64,000 nucleotides of DNA, taken from NCBI GenBank assembly GCA_963169105.1, contig OY720643.1, positions 79,095,696 to 79,159,695 of the forward strand, read 5' to 3'. Position numbers and translations under genes: made by a program. Under the pieces are notes generated by a model. That model saw nothing but the letters and a program-made list of their open reading frames with translations. It was not told the DNA's origin and ran no database searches. The number at the start of each line of letters is the position of its first letter. The stretch's first letter is position 1. Of the stretch, positions 58,720-64,000 are shown piece by piece. Source of the DNA: Ceriagrion tenellum. Its lineage: Eukaryota; Arthropoda; Insecta; Odonata; Coenagrionidae.

Positions 58720-59365
58720 CTTCCACGTGCTTACTATCTTAATTTTACATTGCTGATGCTGTTGCATTTTTTTCTCAATCGAATTATCCAATGTAAGGGT
58801 GAATATCTCTGGCAAGTTTCTTTCAAAACTTGTTACTGTAAAGTTTTCGAAAAATTTAACTCGGACGAAAAACTTTACTTAAGTCAAAGCACAGAGAGAT
58901 TAGTTGCTGTTTACAATAGCAACGATTTGCTTCTGCGAGCGATCTAGCAGGGCCTTTTGGAAGTAGAATTTATGTCTAATTTTAAGCTCGTTTACCGCTA
59001 GTATTATGCCATGAAATAACCTGTGTTGCAGATATGTTAGGTTCCCAATTTTTTTGAAAGTATTTTGCACTGGTATATACGCTTATAAGTTGAAAAAACA
59101 TATTTACTTCTTTTGCGCATTTAAGATGTGGCGGTTAAAAAATTCTTACCTCAATCACATGACTATCATGGTATATATTTCATATGAATTTTTGTTCTGA
59201 GTGAACTGTTGGGTGGAAAAGTTTCTGTTTGTGTCAGTTTCTTTTAATAAGTAAATAAATGCATTTATGATCGAATCTCCATTCTTTTCCAGTGTTGTTA
59301 AAGTCTTATAACTCATTTTACTCTGCTAGCTATAGAAATATGGACTAGGTTCCTATATTTCACGT
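58720..59365. other. Unassigned AT-rich sequence
   Basis: No supported feature is seen in this stretch. Confidence 0.45.
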
Positions 59366-59369
59366 AAAT

Positions 59370-59720
59370 ACCCTATTCTTGTAAACCTTCTTTAGCCACA
59401 TTAATATATTGATTCATACACAAATTCTTAAATTTCCTAATTATCCTCATTGTTAGAGTTTTTTCCACGATGTTTACATTAAAATATCAACACATTACTC
59501 ACAACCAGCTTTTAACACTGCTGTCTTCTCTAATTTACATCTGTTTTACTATGCGACTCTTCTCCATACTTTCTACAGAGCTATACAAGCCAAAGATTGA
59601 CACTCCTTTCTTAAATGACCTTTTCTGACTATCCTACACAGTCTTTAAGGCTCCATCCATTCTAGCTGGCCCAGAAGTACTTCTCAGGTTATCTTTCACA
59701 ATATATTTTGCCAAATTCTT
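59370..59720 (-). mobile_element. LINE-A-like relic
   Basis: In plus reading: CCTATTCTTGTAAACCTTC, GATTCATACACAAATTC, TTCCTAATTATCCTCATTG, TGCGACTCTTCTCCATACTTTC and TCCATTCTAG. Each parallels the 50700-51000 copy in order (CTATCCTTGCAAACCTCC, CTTCATACACGCCCTCC, CCTAATATTCCTCACCC, TCGACTCTCATCCATTCTC). Divergence is high and no frame survives. Confidence 0.6.
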
Positions 59721-59724
59721 ATGC

Positions 59725-62150
59725 TGCACTGGACTTGCTCAGTTTTCACGGCTTGTTTATGAATAAAATAATATTATATGTTCAATAGTTATAGCCTTAG
59801 CTTTGTAAAACTCTTTCATAATGCTCAGAAATTAACATACTTTGTAATTTTTACACATAATATATATAGGACAGAAATTCCCTTGTACCCCATTTAAAGT
59901 AAAATAAATATTATACGTAAAACTTACAAATGTTGTTAATTCCTAATCATACATGTGTTTAAATTATTGTTCTTACTGATTTAAAACGAAAATTTATTGG
60001 GTTTATTCAATGATACCCGCAGTATTTTATGCCTTATACTTCGACCGCTTCTACAAATTCACAGTAGATTTTACCGCGGGTCTTCGACCGTCTAGGGAGC
60101 CATTTCCAAAAACCCGATGTTCCATGCAGTGCCCACCGCTTCCGCTAGGTGGAGCGCGTGGGTTCATATGGCCTCGGCGAAAACCTTTCCTCGTGAGGGA
60201 AGCGAAGAGAATTTCTGGTGAGAGGGATGAAAAGGTGACGACGGCCAGGGGCATGGTCTGGAAATCCGGCTGATGCAACACCCCGAGTTCACGAATGGAA
60301 ACTATTTCTTAAAGACGAAGAAGAGAACAGAATTCACATTGATTAGAATCGTAGGAGATCATATAAACTTAGGCTATGCTCATTTATTAGCGAAAAGGTG
60401 GATTTTGTATGGTATTTTATAGAATGAAGGGTTAATCATTTCAACTTTACTATTGATAGCGTTTTTCCCTCTTAATACACATTTCATCATAATAAGGATA
60501 CTCTATTGAAATTTTTCCATTCCATATTCCATTTTGACTTATATCAACCTCTTTCTTTATCCTTGATAATTTTGAACTCTCTGAGTTATTTAACTATAAC
60601 AATGGGATGGATATCTAAAGTAAATATGATTATGTTGTTCCTTATAATATATAAGACTTATAATTATGTTATTCCTTCTGACGACATTGAATATTGCAAG
60701 AAAGGAAGCAGTCTATGATAAGTTTCAATGATATTTACTTAAAAATAATAAAAATGAGTGTCTTTTCACGAAAAAAAAACTATTTTATAAATGCTGGTAT
60801 TATTATAATATTTCCATTTTCGTGTGCAATTGTATTTGAGATCTCTACAGCAAGTAATTTTCTCAACTAAAAGAGAGTATTTCTAGGAAATTATTTACCC
60901 AAAAATAATCGCAAATTATTTGATTTCTCAATATCAACTCACTGTACTTGTGAAGAAGAATTTTTTTATTATCACCTTGAATGTTATTCATGACTTTTAA
61001 ACAAATGATCGTGAGTGCAATGCGATAGAAAGTAAGGAAAAGAAAAGGCCGTCGTAGCTCATTTTTTGTCACTGAAAAACTAAAAGTTTTAGTAATAATG
61101 TAAGTCAATTAATTCCGTCATCTTGGTGGCCAAAAGTGCTTTAAAGACAAGTAGCAAAGTGTAGATGTTCATTTATTTCGATAAAATGATTGTAAATGTT
61201 TAATATACAAGAAAATATCAAGAAAAGGCAACAAAAAAAGAACAAGCTTAATATACAAGAAAACCTTCGTATCTAAAACAAAACACTACGTATTATTATT
61301 ATCTTCTATTACCTCTACTCACTTGCGTCGCCCGCCGCTCTTGTCATGTATTTTATCTGCTTACTCTCTTCGTCTATCTTTTAATGGACCCTTTCTTTTC
61401 TTCTTCATATCTGTCAATTGTGCACTCTTTCCGCATCCTCCTCCTTTCAATCCTTGCCAAAATAAGCGACTTGTTGGACCGTATGCAGATGTAGAAAGAT
61501 TAAATTTCGCCGTTCGAAGCGAAGAAGTGGAGATATATTTTTTTACTTGATTCCGAGTAATCGGAGAGATTCTCCCATCATTGGATCGTCGTCTGAAGAA
61601 TATTCTCCGCGAAATCGTTCGTGTTGGAAGACATTTCTCGTGGATTCGCTCGATTGTCTTCCGCACGTGTGCTCTCATTCACGGCCGCGTCTCAGCGTCA
61701 GAGGAGGAGAGTGTGTTTGGATTGGATGAGAAGTGTAGAGGAGCGGAGGCGTTGGATTCGGTTCGTTAAACTCAAGAAATCTTTAGAAACGGATTCGGAA
61801 CTTGTTTTTTTTGTCACCGAGTACACTTCTTGGTTTTAAAGTTGCTGTTCAACAGTTGGCAATAGCGGAAAAAGAACGCTCTTGTCCATATTCAAAGTCA
61901 GATCTTAGGTAGAGGATTGAGACTCACTCGTTGAAGATCGCGCATATGGCCAAAATTGATCTCACTTGAGACTCTGTTTTATAGTCGCGAAATAAGATGG
62001 TCCTATTGAGGGAAGCCTAGATGAAGGTTTGGTTATTTCAACAATATGATATTTAAATTCCTTGAGCTTCAGAAAATGCAAGAATTACAGCTAAGGACAG
62101 CTATGTCTCATTTAACTACTTAGAAAACTTCATTCCATTGAACAACGATA
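59725..62150. other. Unassigned sequence with two GC-richer patches
   Basis: 60040-60290 and 61320-61770 are GC-richer, with open frames overlapping on both strands (for example 60010-60273 + and 60051-60281 -; 61361-61678 - and 61323-61839 +). None shows a recognisable domain. They could be exonic or regulatory, but nothing in the sequence settles it. Confidence 0.4.
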
Positions 62151-62153
62151 CAA

Positions 62154-62862
62154 ATGAAATTATTTTTCTGGAAACGGCATAAAAAAGCTCATAATTTGGT
62201 CAATATATCATTATTAAAAATAAATTTAAAAGCTTTTACCCCCTCTTATGACTTGTATATAGGGAAACACATCAGGGAAATAACTAGTGTAGCAAACCGT
62301 AGATTAGGATTCGTAAAAAGAATTAGAGCGAGTGCAAAGGAGCTCAGCTAGGTTTTTTAAAGGCCGTTATGATAATTGTATAAGTGTTACGAGTTTAATA
62401 GAGAAACTAGGATGGGAATTACTATCAGAACGCAGGTTAAAATATAGGTTAAACCTTTTAAGTAAATTCAAAACCGATTTATTCACAGATGACGTTAGAT
62501 ATATATTGAGAACCCCTGCGTATTATGCTAGGTTTGATCATCTTAACAAGATTAGAGATTGTCGTACCGATAGATTTAAAATGTCATTTTTCCCGCGTAC
62601 TATAAGAGAGAACAATAGGCAGCGTAGCAAAGGGATAAGGAGGATAAATATAGTTAGAGTAGTCTGTAGTGCATGATGCATGTAATAACAACCATTAATC
62701 CCTTTCTTATTATGCAGATACTAACCATGTGACACTATTATCTACCATGCCTTCATTAAATATCCTACTTGCATGTCAATAGTGCATGTCTGGTGATCTT
62801 CACCTCCTGCCACACACCCTCGTGGTGGCTCGCTGGGTATTACGTAGATGTAGATGTTACAC
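62154..62862 (+). mobile_element. LINE-C C-terminal region with complete 3' end
   Basis: The frame at 62154-62351 carries the HIREITSVANRRLGFVKRI block. After a frameshift near 62340, the frame at 62332-62676 carries ARFFKGRYDNCISVTSLIEK, LGWELLSERRLKYRLNLLSK, then RILRTPAYYARFDHLNK-like and TDRFKMSFFPRTIRENNRQ. This is the C-terminal region of Jockey/CR1-type LINEs (the SFFPRTIREWN form). The 3' UTR has CCTGCCACACACCCTCGTGG, TGGCTCGCTGGGTATTACG and ends in GTAGATGTAGATG (62847-62859). One frameshift and loss of the upstream RT make it dead. Second best-preserved LINE in the window. Confidence 0.9.
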
Positions 62863-63285
62863 GCGTCATTCGAAAATTGTCTCGCTCATGACTTGAGCAT
62901 TCAGCGAAGCACTCGCCAAATAAGTTCAAGAATTCTTGCGTTGCACATACTCAATTTTCTTTTGTATAATTCATTTGAATGTAATTGTGCGCCTCCGATA
63001 TTTAGAGAAAAAGTGTACTCGACTTTAGTGAACCTTGTGTCAAATTATTTACTCGCATTTGAGATTTTTTTCGTTCAAGGAATTAAAACAGTTTCTTGGG
63101 TAGCTCTTTTATACATGTGCAATTACTTGGTATCAGTAGGGATAACTCATTGATTACGAAATTTAACATTTGAAGCAAAATAAATGAGGAGTGAGGGCAA
63201 AGAATAAAGTATCACATATGGAAATGCATAACAAAATATGTTCTTTTGGCTATGCATTCACATATACAACTAATACTCTGATATC

Positions 63286-63482
63286 GGGCCGTCGGCCAGG
63301 GTGGCGACGGGGTTAAGTCCTCGTATGCCCATCCCGGGGTCGCGGGTTCGAGTCCCGCCTGAGTGGAATTTCCCCACTCAGGACATGGTTGTTGGTGTTC
63401 CGTCTAATGCTAATTTTGATCACCCGATATAAAAGGCCAAGATATTTTCGGGATCGTTATAATAAATAGATAAATAAATATT
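63286..63482 (+). mobile_element. SINE-2 copy 2 (tRNA-derived)
   Basis: Head GGCCGTCGGCCAGGGTGGCG, ACGGGGTTAAGTCCTCG, and then a perfect T-arm, GCGGG-TTCGAGT-CCCGC, with box B GGTTCGAGTCC (63345-63355). The body has CCACTCAGGACATGGTTGTT and TTTTCGGGATCG, and the tail is AATAAATAGATAAATAAATA. It matches the nested copy at 24735 in head, spacing and tail. It is not a functional tRNA gene. Confidence 0.88.
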
Positions 63483-63526
63483 CTTACTTCAATTTCTCGC
63501 AACGATCGGTCCATAGGACACCCACG

Positions 63527-63559
63527 GTTTCAACGCTAAAGCGTCACAAAAAAGTTCAG
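63527..63559 (-). repeat. Isolated CTGAA../GAAAC module (module 12)
   Basis: On the minus strand: CTGAACTTTTTTGTGACGC, TTTA, GCGTTGAAACC. An ACGC/GCGT hairpin stands directly before GAAACC, as in the other modules, but the first block is CTGAACT and the spacing is longer. No arms are seen. Confidence 0.4.
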
Positions 63560-63569
63560 CGGGCCCAAA

Positions 63570-64000
63570 AAAAGCACACGGGCTATGAAACGGAGAACAA
63601 TAGTATAAAAACTCGTGGGCATTCAAATAATTAGTGATCTCTATTCACAATTCTTAAATCCCTTAGGGTGGAGAAATATAATTTGAGTGATTGTAACAAG
63701 TTTCAATACTTCCCGTGGAGCCTTTCTGTGAATTTATTGATATGGTATAGACTGCGAAGCCATAGTGTATAGCTGTAGTCTGTAATATTATGGATTCCAA
63801 ACTCTCCAGCTTCAAGGACGCATCTTGTGCTCGAATTGCGTCTCGCAAGTTTTGAGGTACTTCATTGAGACCGATAGTTTCGTTCTAAATGTATCTACGT
63901 TGATCCTAGAGGAAGTTATCCTGCACAACTCGATAACCTGAAGACATAGGGACGCTTCAAATTAGTAGTGTTCACTGAAAAACCGTAATTGAAAAAATTA
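63570..64000. other. Unassigned sequence to the end of the window
   Basis: A 61-codon minus frame at 63663-63848 (MRDAIRAQDASLKLESLESI) has balanced composition but no family I recognise. Nothing else is supported. Confidence 0.35.

Noticed and set aside
63345..63357. A functional tRNA gene at the SINE-2 box B, and at 24856 and 36350
   Set aside because: Only the T-arm half is convincing; no acceptor stem, anticodon arm or proper D-arm is present. They are SINE heads or fragments.
1..64000. CRISPR arrays, operons, ribosome binding sites or prophage
   Set aside because: No regularly spaced repeats, no dense coding and no bacterial gene order; the repeats and SINEs show eukaryotic DNA.

Overview
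This is a gene-poor, AT-rich eukaryotic window, most likely intergenic or intronic DNA from an invertebrate with a large, repeat-laden genome; an arthropod fits best. The grounds are the many decayed non-LTR retrotransposon (LINE) 3' ends, tRNA-derived SINEs with box B promoters, a MITE-like DNA element, fold-back elements, long microsatellites, and the absence of any long intact reading frame. I recognise no complete host gene, no rRNA gene, no functional tRNA gene, no CRISPR array and nothing bacterial. The species cannot be named from what is visible.

Repeat families, with labels local to this report. LINE-A is an endonuclease/reverse-transcriptase type element with an LPTLLYGSE-type C-terminal segment and a short tetranucleotide (TATG-type) 3' tail. 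Copies or relatives lie at 5.3-5.96 kb (-), 12.8-13.35 kb (+), 35.7-36.2 and 37.87-38.04 kb (+), 50.6-51.25 kb (-), 55.44-55.62 kb (-) and 59.4-59.7 kb (-). LINE-B/D have a VWSVALYG-type C-terminus, at 3.6, 7.6-8.1 (-), 19.75-20.14, 31.8-32.04 (-), 54.64-55.24 and 56.4-57.9 kb. LINE-C is Jockey/CR1-like, with a QGSVIGPLLF motif, a FFPRTIR-type C-terminus and a 3' end in GTAGATGTAGATG, at 2.76, 3.84-4.69, 7.19, 31.6, 32.2-32.87, 47.6 and 62.15-62.86 kb. SINE-1 (box B-like head, CCAAT-rich tail) lies at 16.45, 20.17 and 24.63 kb. SINE-2 (clear tRNA T-arm) lies at 63.29 kb and nested inside the third SINE-1 copy at 24.74 kb. A 747-bp MITE lies at 15.66-16.40 kb.

The most interesting pattern is a set of about a dozen short modules of the form CTGANGA, then a short usually hairpin-forming stretch, then CGAAAC or TGAAAC. 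Several sit at or near the centre of long near-perfect inverted repeats (1.53, 11.77, 17.15, 37.57, 42.7, 48.76 and 55.23 kb). One fold-back, at 17147-17305, is bounded by a 13-bp direct repeat that looks like a target-site duplication. The module resembles a hammerhead ribozyme core, and hammerheads are known from Penelope-like retroelements, but the full fold is not satisfied here. I therefore report it as a candidate non-autonomous fold-back retroelement family.

Between the repeats lie long AT-rich stretches with no recognisable feature, and several polypyrimidine/polypurine, GC-richer islands (18.5-19.3, 22.6-23.3, 30.4-31.5 and 53.8-54.3 kb). The longest open frames in the window lie in these islands but look compositional rather than coding. 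A 130-bp GCG/GCC-rich patch at 58.58-58.71 kb stands out sharply from its surroundings.
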